A stretch of DNA of 64,000 nt from Panacagrimonas perspica (GTDB taxonomy: Bacteria; Pseudomonadota; Gammaproteobacteria; Nevskiales; Nevskiaceae), in contig NZ_SOBT01000010.1 of the NCBI RefSeq assembly GCF_004364935.1, positions 496,001-560,000 of the forward strand, read 5' to 3'. This document shows, piece after piece, positions 44,020-52,321 of this stretch; position 1 is the stretch's first letter, and every line of letters begins with the position of its first letter. A model generated the notes under the pieces. It saw only the letters and a program-made list of their open reading frames with translations. It had not been told where the DNA came from and did not search any database. A program made the position numbers and the translations under genes.

Positions 44020-45240
44020 TCAGGCGACCGCGCGCTTGCCGCTGTTCGTGTCGTCCTGCGATCCCGCGATCGGGCGGATCGTCGATCCGCCCAGGTGCTC
44101 GCGGAACAGCGCACGACCAATGATGTGCTTCATGACTTCGATCGAGCCGCCGGCGATCTTCACGATGCGGGCGTCCGCATAGGCGCGGGCGATGGGGTAT
44201 TCCCACATGTAGCCCCAGCCGCCGAACAACTGCAGGCACTCGTCGACGACCTTGCAGTGCAGGTTCGACAGCCACATCTTGGCCATCGCCGCATCCACCT
44301 CGGTCAGTTCGCCCTTCATGAACTGCTCGATGCACTTGTCGGTGAAGACGCGGCCGATGACGGCCTCGGTCTTCAGCTCGGCCAGCTTGAACTGCGTGTT
44401 CTGGAAATCCGCGATGGTCTTGCCGAAGGCCTTGCGCTGCGCGGTGTAGTCCACCGTGTACTCGATCACCGTCTCGGCGACCGTCGCCGAGCGGATCGCC
44501 TGCGCGAGGCGCTCCTGTGCGAGCTTGGTCATCATCAGCGAGAAGCCCTGGCCTTCTTCGCCGAGCATCGCGGTGGCCGGCACGCGCAGGTTCTCAAAGA
44601 ACAGCTCCGAGGTGTCCTGGCCCTTCATGCCCAGCTTGTCGAGGTTCTTGCCGCGCACGAAGCCCGGCAGCTTGGTGTCCACGAGGAACAGCGTGACCCC
44701 GCGCGCGCCCTGGGTGCTGTCGGTCTTGGTCGCCAGCACCAGCACGTCGCAGAGCTGGCCGTTGGAGATGAACACCTTCTGGCCGTTGATGACGTAGTCG
44801 TCACCGTCACGCACGGCGCGCGTGCGGATGGCCTTGAGGTCGGAGCCGGCGTGCGGCTCGGTCATGCCGAGCGAACCGATGGCCTCGCCCGCCACCATCT
44901 TGGGCAACCAGTACTTCTTCTGCTCCTCGGTGCCGAACGACTTCACGTACGTGGACACCAGATCGCAGTGGATCAGGAATCCCGGGCCGGTGAAGCCGCT
45001 GCGTGCCATCTCTTCGAAGACGATGACGTCGAACAGGTAGTCCAGGCCCAGGCCGCCGTATTCCTCGGGGATCGTGCAGCAGAGCATTCCGGCTTCGCCC
45101 GCCTTGAGCCACAGCTCGCGCGGCACGATGCCGTCCTCTTCCCACTGCTTGTGGAAAGGGGCGATTTCCTTCTCGATGAACTTGCGCACCGAGGAGCGGA
45201 ACATCTCGTGTTCTTCCTTGAAAAGCCGGCGCTCGAACAT
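44020..45240 (-). CDS. Acyl-CoA dehydrogenase
   Basis: A 406-aa flavoenzyme that introduces an alpha,beta double bond into an acyl-CoA. FAD/substrate segments: GSLGMTEPHAGSDL, YVINGQKVFISNG, RKAFGKTIADFQNTQFKLAELKT and YADARIVKIAGGSIEVMK. The MCAD-type catalytic Glu (EGT) is Gly here, but a Glu is present in the IVD/LCAD position (VIEYTVDY). I chose the ATG at 45240 (MFERRLFKEEHEMF). The promoter and operator just upstream fit this start. Substrate is probably a branched or long chain. Confidence 0.9.
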   Translation of the reverse strand: MFERRLFKEEHEMFRSSVRKFIEKEIAPFHKQWEEDGIVPRELWLKAGEAGMLCCTIPEEYGGLGLDYLFDVIVFEEMARSGFTGPGFLIHCDLVSTYVKSFGTEEQKKYWLPKMVAGEAIGSLGMTEPHAGSDLKAIRTRAVRDGDDYVINGQKVFISNGQLCDVLVLATKTDSTQGARGVTLFLVDTKLPGFVRGKNLDKLGMKGQDTSELFFENLRVPATAMLGEEGQGFSLMMTKLAQERLAQAIRSATVAETVIEYTVDYTAQRKAFGKTIADFQNTQFKLAELKTEAVIGRVFTDKCIEQFMKGELTEVDAAMAKMWLSNLHCKVVDECLQLFGGWGYMWEYPIARAYADARIVKIAGGSIEVMKHIIGRALFREHLGGSTIRPIAGSQDDTNSGKRAVA

Positions 45241-45267
45241 GGACTGCTCCCTAAAGTGGATGAGACG

Positions 45268-45296
45268 ATAGTACGGTACCCTACTAGGTATGTAAA
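45268..45296 (-). promoter_or_regulatory. Promoter of the acyl-CoA dehydrogenase, overlapped by the operator
   Basis: On the minus strand TTTACA (45296-45291), 17-bp spacer, TACTAT (45273-45268). The operator covers the end of the spacer and the first three bases of the -10 box, in the same register as at 33496-33524. Confidence 0.82.
45271..45284. promoter_or_regulatory. Operator copy 5 (GTACGGTACCCTAC)
   Basis: Shared palindrome 30 bp upstream of the acyl-CoA dehydrogenase ATG, inside its promoter. The best evidence that the motif is a repressor site. Confidence 0.88.
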
Positions 45297-45380
45297 GGCC
45301 CGTCTGTCCTGGCCAAAACAGGTACGCGCGGCCAACGAATTCCGGACGTCCGGACGTAACTCTGGGAGTGGAAATCGGCC

Positions 45381-45467
45381 CTAGCCCGGGTGAAACCCGG
45401 GGGCGCTTTGGCATCACCGCGGCCGGCCCGGCTTCGAGCGGCTTTCCCGGGTTTCGCCCGGGCTACG
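45381..45467. repeat. REP-like palindrome 7
   Basis: Ends CTAGCCCGGGTGAAACCCGG and CGGGTTTCGCCCGGGCTACG with a longer centre than usual. Four bases after it ends the second acyl-CoA dehydrogenase gene (minus strand). Confidence 0.85.
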
Positions 45468-45470
45468 GCG

Positions 45471-46616
45471 CTACAGGCTGCGCGAGATCAGCTCCCGCAT
45501 GATTTCCGAGGTGCCGCCGTAGAGCCGCTGGACGCGGGCGTCGGCGAACAGGCGGCAGATCTCGTACTCGCGCATGAAGCCGTAGCCGCCGTGCAACTGC
45601 AGGCAGGCATCGACGACGCGGCCGTGCATCTCCGTGCACCAGAGCTTGGCGGTCGAGGCATGCAGCGCGTCGAGCTGTCCGAGCACGTGCTTCTCGAGAC
45701 ATTGGTCGGCAAAAGCCCAACCCACCAGCAGGTCCGCCTTCAGATCAGCGAGCTTGTACCGCGTGTTCTGGAAGTCGGCGATCGCCTGGCCGAAGGCCTT
45801 GCGGCCACGCGTGTACTCCACGGTGATGTCGAACGCGCGCTGCGCCGAGGCCATCGACTGGTAGGCGATGATCAGTCGCTCCTGCGGCAGCTCGGTCATC
45901 AGCGTTGCGAAGCCGGTGCCCTCGACGCCCATGACGTTGCTCGCCGGGACCTCGACCTCGTCGAAGAACATCTCCGACGTGTCCGACGACAGGTGCCCGA
46001 GCTTGTGAAGATTGCGGCCGCGGCGGAAACCCGGCCGGTCGGTCTCGACCAGGATCAGGCTCATGCCCTTGGAACCCGGTGCGTCGGACGTGCGTGCCAC
46101 CACGATCACGAGGTCGCAATGCTGTCCGTTGCTGATGAAGGTCTTGGAACCGCTGATCCGGTAGACATCGCCATCCCGCACGGCGCGGGTCTTGATGCCC
46201 TGCAGATCGCTGCCGGTGCCCGGCTCTGTCATCGCGATCGCGCAGACCGTCTCGCCGCTGGCCATGCGCGGCAACCATTTGCGGCGCTGCTCCTCGGTAC
46301 CCGCGTGCTGGATGTAGCCGCAGCACACGTCGCTGTGCACGGAGAAATCCGTCATCGGCCCGGCGTAGCCCGCGTACGCGATCTCTTCGACGACGATGCA
46401 GTTGTGCTTGAAGCTGCCACCGGCACCGCCGTATTCCTCGGGCAGCTGCGGGCACAGCAGGCCGGCGCTTCCGCCCGCATCCCAGAAGCTGCGATCGACG
46501 ATGCCCGCTTCCTCCCAGCGCTGGAAATGCGGCGTGATCTCCGCCTTGACGAATCCGCGTACGGCGTCGCGGAACATTTCGTGTTCATCGGAATAGACGG
46601 GACGGGGCTTCAGCAC
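45471..46616 (-). CDS. Acyl-CoA dehydrogenase family protein
   Basis: A 381-aa acyl-CoA dehydrogenase. AIAMTEPGTGSDL, YRISGSKTFISNG, RKAFGQAIADFQNTRYKLADLK and YGGTSEIMRELISRSL are the usual segments. Neither known catalytic Glu is present: the EGT position is GGT, and the IVD/LCAD position reads AFDITVEY with Asp. It may use Asp as base or act on an unusual substrate. GTG start at 46616 with GGAG upstream; the next in-frame ATG is 12 codons later. Same direction as the other acyl-CoA dehydrogenase but separated by an operator and a REP. Confidence 0.88.
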   Translation of the reverse strand: MLKPRPVYSDEHEMFRDAVRGFVKAEITPHFQRWEEAGIVDRSFWDAGGSAGLLCPQLPEEYGGAGGSFKHNCIVVEEIAYAGYAGPMTDFSVHSDVCCGYIQHAGTEEQRRKWLPRMASGETVCAIAMTEPGTGSDLQGIKTRAVRDGDVYRISGSKTFISNGQHCDLVIVVARTSDAPGSKGMSLILVETDRPGFRRGRNLHKLGHLSSDTSEMFFDEVEVPASNVMGVEGTGFATLMTELPQERLIIAYQSMASAQRAFDITVEYTRGRKAFGQAIADFQNTRYKLADLKADLLVGWAFADQCLEKHVLGQLDALHASTAKLWCTEMHGRVVDACLQLHGGYGFMREYEICRLFADARVQRLYGGTSEIMRELISRSL

Positions 46617-46747
46617 GGAGGAACTCCAGATCGAATCGAGGACAGGAAAGCGGCGTGTCGGATCGGTGGCATGCGCCAGCAGGCAATCTAGGCAGCGCCC
46701 GGCGGCGAGAAAAGCCTGGCTCCGTATATTTTCCCTCGACCGCTATG

Positions 46748-46819
46748 CGTAGCCCGGACGAAGTCCGGGGCGCCGCCGCTTCCCGTCGCCGACGGTTCCC
46801 GGACTTCGTCCGGGCTACG
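46748..46819. repeat. REP-like palindrome 8, supplying the TetR stop codon
   Basis: The CTA at 46815-46817 in its right end is the TAG of the minus-strand TetR gene. The left end lies 130 bp before the acyl-CoA dehydrogenase start. Confidence 0.9.
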
Positions 46820-47483
46820 GACGCGGATTCACACGCCACGCCCGCGTGAACAGGCCGACCACCGATTCCACCGCGTGACGCCGGCTCGCCGCGCTGCGCG
46901 AAGGCGGGATCAGCACGTAGCGCCCCGCTCCGCTCGCCAGCCCGGCGATCTGCGTCGCGGCCTCGCGCGGCGAATCGATGTCGATCTGCCCGGAGTCCTT
47001 GAGCTGCTGCAGATACTCGACCAGCGGCTGCGCGCCCTTGCTGGAGTCGTCGAGCATCGCGCGGCCGAGCTTCGGAAACCGGGCCGCCTCGGCGACGACC
47101 ATGCGCATCACGGCGAGGTAATCCGGATGCGTGTAGCCCTCGATCAGCTTCTCGACGATCTCGCGCAGGACCTGGTCGAGCGGCAGGCCGCGATCCACCA
47201 TCGTTCCCAGGCGCTCGCGGACGCTGAGCTGCGCGCGTCGCGCAACCTGCTCGAACAGCTGTTCCTTGGTCTCGAAATGGCGATACAGCGTGAGCTTGGC
47301 AACCTTGGCCTCACGGGCGATGCCTTCCATGCTCGCGGCCTCGAAGCCGCGCGCGATGAACACGCGCAAGGCCGCTTCCAGAATGCTGCGGCGCGCCGCG
47401 TCGGCATCCTCGCGACGAGGACGCCCCGGCGGCCGCACGCCCTTGCGCACAACTTGCCCCGCCTTGGTTGGCGTCTGGTCCAT
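46815..47483 (-). CDS. TetR-family repressor, candidate regulator of the shared operator
   Basis: A 222-aa regulator. After a basic N-terminal tail (RKGVRPPGRPRRED) the HTH is RRSILEAALRVFIARGFEAASMEGIAREAKVAKLTLYRHFETKEQLF (about residues 30-76 in pieces), and the C-terminal domain is helical and ligand-binding. I chose the ATG at 47483; the longer frame would run through the operator. Between this gene and the divergent SDR lies one copy of the palindrome, as expected for autoregulation. TetR dimers bind palindromes of this size. Acyl-CoA or a pathway intermediate may be the ligand; this is inference. Confidence 0.9.
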   Translation of the reverse strand: MDQTPTKAGQVVRKGVRPPGRPRREDADAARRSILEAALRVFIARGFEAASMEGIAREAKVAKLTLYRHFETKEQLFEQVARRAQLSVRERLGTMVDRGLPLDQVLREIVEKLIEGYTHPDYLAVMRMVVAEAARFPKLGRAMLDDSSKGAQPLVEYLQQLKDSGQIDIDSPREAATQIAGLASGAGRYVLIPPSRSAASRRHAVESVVGLFTRAWRVNPRP

Positions 47484-47538
47484 GCGACATGATGCGACAT
47501 CCCGTCCGGGTCGCGATCCGGGCCGGCGCGGTGTTATC

Positions 47539-47552
47539 GTATGGTTCCATAT
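47539..47552. promoter_or_regulatory. Operator copy 6 (GTATGGTTCCATAT)
   Basis: Shared palindrome in the 89-bp divergent region between tetR and the SDR, 56 bp from the TetR start and 21 bp from the SDR start. Confidence 0.85.
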
Positions 47553-47572
47553 CATCAATCCGGAGCCCTTCC

Positions 47573-48466
47573 ATGGCCCTCTATTCCGCCGACGCACTGG
47601 CCGGCAAGCGCATCCTCGTCACCGGTGGCGGCACGGGCCTGGGCAAGGGCGTGGCCGGCTTCCTCGCCAAGCACGGCGCGCACGTCCATCTCTGGGGACG
47701 TCGAATGGAAGTCCTGGAAAAGGCCGCAGCCGAGATCAACGAGGGTTGCGGCGCGGCGCGTGCGCACGTCCAGGCCGTCGACATCCGCAAGGCGGAAGCG
47801 GTGGACGCCGCCGTCGGCGAGATCTGGAGCCAGCACGGTCCGCTGACGGGCCTGATCAACAACGCAGCCGCGAACTTCATCGCGCCGACCAAGGACCTGA
47901 GCCCTCGCGCCTTCGAGGCGGTGACCTCCACCGTCATGAACGGGGCGTTCTTCACGACGCACGCCTGCGGCAAGCGCTGGATCGATCAGGGCCTGAAAGG
48001 CTCCGTGGTCTCCACGCTGGTGACCTGGATCTGGACCGGTTCCGCCTTCGTGGTCCCCTCGTCGATGGCCAAGGCTGCGGTCAACGCGATGACGATGTCG
48101 CTGGCCGTCGAGTGGGCCAAGTACGGCATCCGCATCAACGCAGTGGCGCCAGGGCCGTTCCCGACCGAGTACGCCTGGCAGATGCTCTCTCCCACCGATG
48201 ATGCGAAGATTGGGGCTACCCAGGCGGACGAAGTGCCGATGGGGCGCTTCGGCGAGATTCAGGAACTGGCGAACCTCATGATCCTGCTCCTTGGCGATGG
48301 CTGCGATTACATCACCGGCGAAACCATCTGCATTGATGGGGGTCATCATCTGGCCGCGCCTTCCACTTTCGCGGGATTGAACAAGCTCAGCGATGACAGT
48401 TGGCGCAAGATCCGCGAAGCCAGTGTGGCTGCTACCGCAGCGTCCAAGGCTCAACGAAGCACCTGA
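47573..48466 (+). CDS. SDR, 2,4-dienoyl-CoA reductase-like
   Basis: A 297-aa SDR with TGGGTGLG near residues 17-24 and NNAAANFIAPTKDLSPRAF. The usual YxxxK is absent; the region reads VPSSMAKAAVNAM, with Ser-x-x-Lys, as in the 2,4-dienoyl-CoA reductase branch. EWAKYGIRINAVAPGPFPTE also fits that branch. It would reduce a dienoyl-CoA or similar unsaturated acyl-CoA. CGGAGCCCTTCC precedes the ATG. Divergent from tetR and next to an operator copy. Confidence 0.87.
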   Translation: MALYSADALAGKRILVTGGGTGLGKGVAGFLAKHGAHVHLWGRRMEVLEKAAAEINEGCGAARAHVQAVDIRKAEAVDAAVGEIWSQHGPLTGLINNAAANFIAPTKDLSPRAFEAVTSTVMNGAFFTTHACGKRWIDQGLKGSVVSTLVTWIWTGSAFVVPSSMAKAAVNAMTMSLAVEWAKYGIRINAVAPGPFPTEYAWQMLSPTDDAKIGATQADEVPMGRFGEIQELANLMILLLGDGCDYITGETICIDGGHHLAAPSTFAGLNKLSDDSWRKIREASVAATAASKAQRST

Positions 48467-49454
48467 TTCCACCGGCCCACGCCTTCCCCGCTCCGGCGCG
48501 GCGCGGGCGTGGAAGCTGCGCGTCGCAGCGCTCGCGCTGCTGAGCCTTTTCGCCGTCGCGCCGCTGCACGCGGCCGACGACGAGGGCAAGAGCGCCAAGC
48601 CTTCCGCCGGCGCCCAGGACAAAGCCCAGAAGGGCGGCCTGGATTGCCCGGAACCGCCGCCGTTCGCCACCGATCCGGCGACCGGCAAGGTGTCTTACCG
48701 CGACTGCGCGGACACCCCTGAACTGGTCCGCCTGCAGGGCGGCACCTTCATGATGGGCGAGCACACCAGCACCGGCACGCTCTACGAGCGCCCGCTGCAC
48801 GAGGTGAAGGTCCCCGGCTTCTCGATCGGCAAGTACGAACTCACCTTCGACGAGTGGGACGCCTGTGTGCGCGCGCGTGGATGCGTCAAGACACCCGACG
48901 ACAAGAACTGGGGCCGCGGCCGCCGTCCGGTCATCAACATTACCTGGGTCGATGCGCAGCAATACGTGCACTGGCTGAGCAGGAAGACCGGCGAGAAATA
49001 CCGCCTGCCGTCCGAAGCGGAGTGGGAATACGCGGCGCGCGCCGGAGCCGAAGGCCGCTACTCCTGGGGCGAAGGCGCCGAGTGGGCCTGCGAGTACGGC
49101 AACGTGCTGGATGTCACCGGCGGAGAGACCTTCCCGAACTGGACCTGGCGTGCCACCTGCGACGACAAGTTCGCCACCACCGCGCCGGTCGGCAGTTTCC
49201 GCGGCAACCCCTACGGCCTCTACGACATGAACGGCAATGTCTGGGAGTGGGTGCAGGACTGCTGGCACAACGATTACAACGGTGCGCCCACCGACGGCTC
49301 CGCCTGGACCTCGGGCGGCGAGTGCGGCAAGCGCGTCAATCGCGGCGGCGGCTGGGGCAATCATCCCCGCAGCATGCGATCGGCCTCGCGTGACGCCGAC
49401 AGCGGCGAAGGCTTCAGCAACGCGATCGGCTTTCGCGTCGTACGCGAGAACTAG
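48393..49454 (+). CDS. Formylglycine-generating-enzyme (SUMF1) family protein, exported
   Basis: An exported protein of up to 353 aa. A signal-like segment lies at about residues 41-60 (KLRVAALALLSLFAVAPLHAA); the FGE domain follows from ELVRLQGGTFMMGE to the end, with RLPSEAEWEYAARAG, GLYDMNGNVWEWVQDCW, RVNRGGGWGNHPRSMR and GFRVVREN. The start is unclear: the ATG at 48393 and the GTG at 48423 are both inside the SDR gene, which suggests translational coupling. Many FGE-like proteins are not sulfatase activators. Target here unknown. Confidence 0.8.
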   Translation: MTVGARSAKPVWLLPQRPRLNEAPDSTGPRLPRSGAARAWKLRVAALALLSLFAVAPLHAADDEGKSAKPSAGAQDKAQKGGLDCPEPPPFATDPATGKVSYRDCADTPELVRLQGGTFMMGEHTSTGTLYERPLHEVKVPGFSIGKYELTFDEWDACVRARGCVKTPDDKNWGRGRRPVINITWVDAQQYVHWLSRKTGEKYRLPSEAEWEYAARAGAEGRYSWGEGAEWACEYGNVLDVTGGETFPNWTWRATCDDKFATTAPVGSFRGNPYGLYDMNGNVWEWVQDCWHNDYNGAPTDGSAWTSGGECGKRVNRGGGWGNHPRSMRSASRDADSGEGFSNAIGFRVVREN

Positions 49455-49460
49455 GGCTCC

Positions 49461-49530
49461 CGTAGCCCGGGTGAAACCCGGGAGGGTCGTTCGTCCCGGG
49501 AGGAAAGCCCCGGGTTCCACCCGGGCTACG
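49461..49530. repeat. REP-like palindrome 9, supplying a stop codon
   Basis: Between convergent genes. The CTA at 49526-49528 is the stop TAG of the CoxIV-like gene. Confidence 0.9.
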
Positions 49531-49804
49531 CCGGCGCCGCGCTGCCGCTCAGGTACATGCCGATCATCGCGGCCGCCACGACCAGGACCCACAGTTCGAA
49601 GAACAGTCGCAGTCCTCGCGGCGCGTGCCGCAACTCCATGAAGTGCAGCAGCACCAGGCGCACCTTGTAGAACGCGATCGCGATGATCGCCACGGTGCCG
49701 GTGCGGGCGGCCACGATGTCCTTGGACAGCACCCAGGTCGTGACCACCGTTGCGAGCATCAGCACGAACCACACCAGGATGCCGGGTCGCTTGAGCAGAT
49801 TCAT
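49526..49804 (-). CDS. Prokaryotic cytochrome c oxidase subunit IV-like protein (pair A)
   Basis: A 92-aa protein with three helices (ILVWFVLMLATVVTTWVL, TVAIIAIAFYKVRLVLLHFMELRHAP, LFFELWVLVVAAAMIGMYL). The segment KVRLVLLHFMELRHAP is the mark of the small COX4_pro/NorF-type subunits. The ATG at 49804 comes 5 bp after the CoxIII-like stop. Paralogue of the gene at 50430. Stop codon is in a REP. Confidence 0.82.
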   Translation of the reverse strand: MNLLKRPGILVWFVLMLATVVTTWVLSKDIVAARTGTVAIIAIAFYKVRLVLLHFMELRHAPRGLRLFFELWVLVVAAAMIGMYLSGSAAPA

Positions 49805-49809
49805 GGCGG

Positions 49810-50400
49810 CTACTTCATCAGGTACAGCAGCGGGAACAGGATGATCCACAGCAGATCGACCATGTGCCAGTACAGGCCGCCGCTCTCGAGCACGGCCAGC
49901 CGCCGGGAATCGAAGGCGCGCCGTCGCGACATCTTCCAGAACACCAGCAACATGACGCTGCCGCCGATGACGTGCAGCAGGTGGAAGCCCGTGAGGATGA
50001 AGTAATACATGTAGAAATCGCTGCTCGCAGGCGTGATGCCGGCCGACAGCTTGGTGCCGTATTCGAAGGCCTTCGAGATACCGAAGGCGACGCCGCAGCC
50101 GAACGCCGCCAGCAACCAGCGCGGAATCTCGTCGAGCCGGTCGTGCTTCGCGGCGTTCACCGCCAGCACGACGAACCACGAGCTCGTCAGCAGGATCAGC
50201 GTGTTGATGCCGCCGTAGTTCGGATCCAGCGTGAGGCGTCCGGCCTCGAACACCTCGGCCGCATCCCGCCGGCCGATCATCGTGGACACGAACAGCGCGG
50301 TGAAGAACAGCATGTCCGCAGCCAGGAACACCCAGACGCCTTCCACGCCGGGAAGGCGTCGAGCCGGTTTTTCAGCCGTATCGGTCACACGTTCATTCAT
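49810..50400 (-). CDS. Cytochrome c oxidase subunit III-like protein (pair A, NorE-type)
   Basis: A 196-aa protein with five hydrophobic helices. GVWVFLAADMLFFTALF, YYFILTGFHLLHVIGG and YWHMVDLLWIILFPLLYL are conserved CoxIII segments. The five-helix size fits NorE-like subunits, not the seven-helix CoxC. ATG at 50400. No CoxI, CoxII or NorB is present in the window, so it is an orphan subunit or serves another membrane complex. Confidence 0.85.
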   Translation of the reverse strand: MNERVTDTAEKPARRLPGVEGVWVFLAADMLFFTALFVSTMIGRRDAAEVFEAGRLTLDPNYGGINTLILLTSSWFVVLAVNAAKHDRLDEIPRWLLAAFGCGVAFGISKAFEYGTKLSAGITPASSDFYMYYFILTGFHLLHVIGGSVMLLVFWKMSRRRAFDSRRLAVLESGGLYWHMVDLLWIILFPLLYLMK

Positions 50401-50429
50401 CGGGACAGGAGATGGGTTCGTCGAAGCCC

Positions 50430-50726
50430 TTACGGCGCGACGCAGTTCGCCGCGCTTCCGGTGAACAGCCATATTCCCAGGATCAGCGCCGCGGCCGCCA
50501 CCACCCACAGCTCGAACGCCAGCCTCCAGCTCAGCGGGGCGTGCTTCAGCTCCATGTAATGGAGCACGATCATCCGGGCCTTGAACACCGCGATCAGCAG
50601 GATCAGCGATACGACGATCGCCGGGCTCAGCCCCTTGCCGCCGATCAGCAGTCCGGTCGCGATGCTCGCGCAGACCAGGAACGCCCAGGTCAGGATCGCA
50701 GCGCGGTTCAGGGACATGGCTGCCAT
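50430..50726 (-). CDS. Prokaryotic cytochrome c oxidase subunit IV-like protein (pair B)
   Basis: A 98-aa paralogue of the gene at 49526: three helices with KARMIVLHYMELKHAPLSWRLAFELW. It overlaps the upstream CoxIII-like gene by 19 bp if the ATG at 50726 is used (GGGA upstream), or by 10 bp from the ATG at 50717. Tight coupling of III and IV is seen in both pairs. Confidence 0.8.
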   Translation of the reverse strand: MAAMSLNRAAILTWAFLVCASIATGLLIGGKGLSPAIVVSLILLIAVFKARMIVLHYMELKHAPLSWRLAFELWVVAAAALILGIWLFTGSAANCVAP

Positions 50727-51319
50727 TGCAGTCCCAGGACGTAGAGCAGCGGGAAGATCAGGATCCACAGCAGATCCACCATGTGCCAGTACAGGCCGAC
50801 CGCCTCGATCTTGCCGCGGAAGTCGGGCGCTCCCGCGTGACGCAGGCTGTAGAACCAGATGAACGCGAGCGCGCCCATACCGCCGAGGAAGTGCAGGAAG
50901 TGCGCTCCGGTCAGTGCGAAGTAGTACATGTAGAACGGGTTGGTGTGCATGCCGATGTCGTGCGCGAACTTGTCGCCGTACTCGATCGCCTTGCTCACGC
51001 CAAAGCCCGCTCCGATGACGAAGGCCGCGAGGATCCAGTTGCGCAGCGCCGTGAGGCGCCCTTCCCGCGCCGCAGTGACCGCGAACACCACGCACAGCCC
51101 GCTGGTCACCAGGATCAGCAGGTTGAGCAGGCCCAGGTGATAGTCCAGCGTGTTCGCAGACTGGTTGTACACCGCCAGTTCCTTGGAGCGGTCCACCATG
51201 AAACCGGTGAACAGCATCCCGAACACGATCAGGTCCGCGATGATGAAGACCAGGATCCCGGAGACCAGGTCACGCTGGTCCCGGGACGCACCGATCGTGG
51301 GCGCCGTGGAGTGCTCCAT
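50708..51319 (-). CDS. Cytochrome c oxidase subunit III-like protein (pair B)
   Basis: A 203-aa paralogue of the gene at 49810: VSGILVFIIADLIVFGMLFTGF, YYFALTGAHFLHFLGGMGAL and GLYWHMVDLLWILIFPLLYVL. Five helices. It comes after the 262-aa membrane protein (25-bp gap) and before pair A, so the order is membrane protein, III-B, IV-B, III-A, IV-A. Pair duplication is clear; function without a catalytic subunit is unknown. Confidence 0.85.
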   Translation of the reverse strand: MEHSTAPTIGASRDQRDLVSGILVFIIADLIVFGMLFTGFMVDRSKELAVYNQSANTLDYHLGLLNLLILVTSGLCVVFAVTAAREGRLTALRNWILAAFVIGAGFGVSKAIEYGDKFAHDIGMHTNPFYMYYFALTGAHFLHFLGGMGALAFIWFYSLRHAGAPDFRGKIEAVGLYWHMVDLLWILIFPLLYVLGLQWQPCP

Positions 51320-51344
51320 GGGCGTCGTGCCGAGCCGTCAGCGA

Positions 51345-52133
51345 TCAGGCCCGGCCGAGCATTTCCTCGCGCTCTTTCGCGAGCCGGGGAATCGCCTTCA
51401 TCGTGAAGAACGTGATGATCAGGATGTACGCGAACCAGACCACGAACTCGACCCAGAAATTGAGCCAGCCCTGGCGTGCGAACAGGCCCGACTTGAAGAA
51501 CGGCATCAGCAGTTCGAACAGGAAGCTCAGGCCCGCCCAGATCGAATACCAGCATGCCCATCGCGGAAACAGCGGTTTGGCGCGCTGGTCGGTCAGGCCG
51601 GCGACGCCGATGCAGACCATCGGAATCGTCGTGATGAAATAGAACATGTCGATCAGCAGCCAGCCCTGGTCGTAGAGCATCTGCAGCGTCTTGGGATCCA
51701 GTTCATCGGGACGATACGAACCGGTCAGCCAGAACACCGACGACGTCACCAGCGGCACCACGGTCAGGCCACCGCCCCACATCTGCAACGTCGAGACGAT
51801 GTCGTTCTCGTTGCGGTTGATCAGCTGCATCACCTTGTAGATCGCCAGCGTCCACGGCAGGTACAGGCAGCCGAACAGCATCGCGCCGGACATGCCGGCC
51901 CGCACCTCGTTGTAGTTCGTGCGGAAGTGCTGGGCCAACTGGTCGGCCGTGAAGTCGGCCGGGATCGGCGGAATGTTGGAGCCCAGCACGCCCCAGCAGA
52001 TGATGAAGGCGGCGAGGAAGACCGGCCCCATCGCGGCGCAGACGCGCCAGTACTTGAAGTAGGACTCGTTGCTCAGGACCGGGTTGTAGTACCGGAAATA
52101 AGCCTCGGTGTTGAACATCCTGGGATCGTTCAT
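51345..52133 (-). CDS. Multi-spanning membrane protein leading the CoxIII/IV-like operon
   Basis: A 262-aa inner-membrane protein with about six helices (near residues 34-56, 80-105, 125-145, 160-182, 200-222, 230-250). No catalytic motif is recognised. Its C-terminal part resembles the membrane protein at 30431 (FFKSG.FA..G). The ATG at 52133 follows ACGGAGACCCC. It heads the operon with the two CoxIII/IV-like pairs and is divergent from the AraC regulator (188-bp gap), which may control it. Confidence 0.78.
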   Translation of the reverse strand: MNDPRMFNTEAYFRYYNPVLSNESYFKYWRVCAAMGPVFLAAFIICWGVLGSNIPPIPADFTADQLAQHFRTNYNEVRAGMSGAMLFGCLYLPWTLAIYKVMQLINRNENDIVSTLQMWGGGLTVVPLVTSSVFWLTGSYRPDELDPKTLQMLYDQGWLLIDMFYFITTIPMVCIGVAGLTDQRAKPLFPRWACWYSIWAGLSFLFELLMPFFKSGLFARQGWLNFWVEFVVWFAYILIITFFTMKAIPRLAKEREEMLGRA

Positions 52134-52321
52134 GGGGTCTCCGTCGCACTCGCTCTTCGAATAGGTCCGGCATGTGCCGGCGGGCCCCGCGCACCGGGAA
52201 CTTCTCCGCGGCGGTGGCCATCCCGCATTCTTGTCCTTGGCGCGAGCCGGCTCTACCAGAACCGGATGGATCTCATGGCAGAATCGGCTCACAGCGCGGG
52301 GGCGAAAACGAGGGCCGTGCG

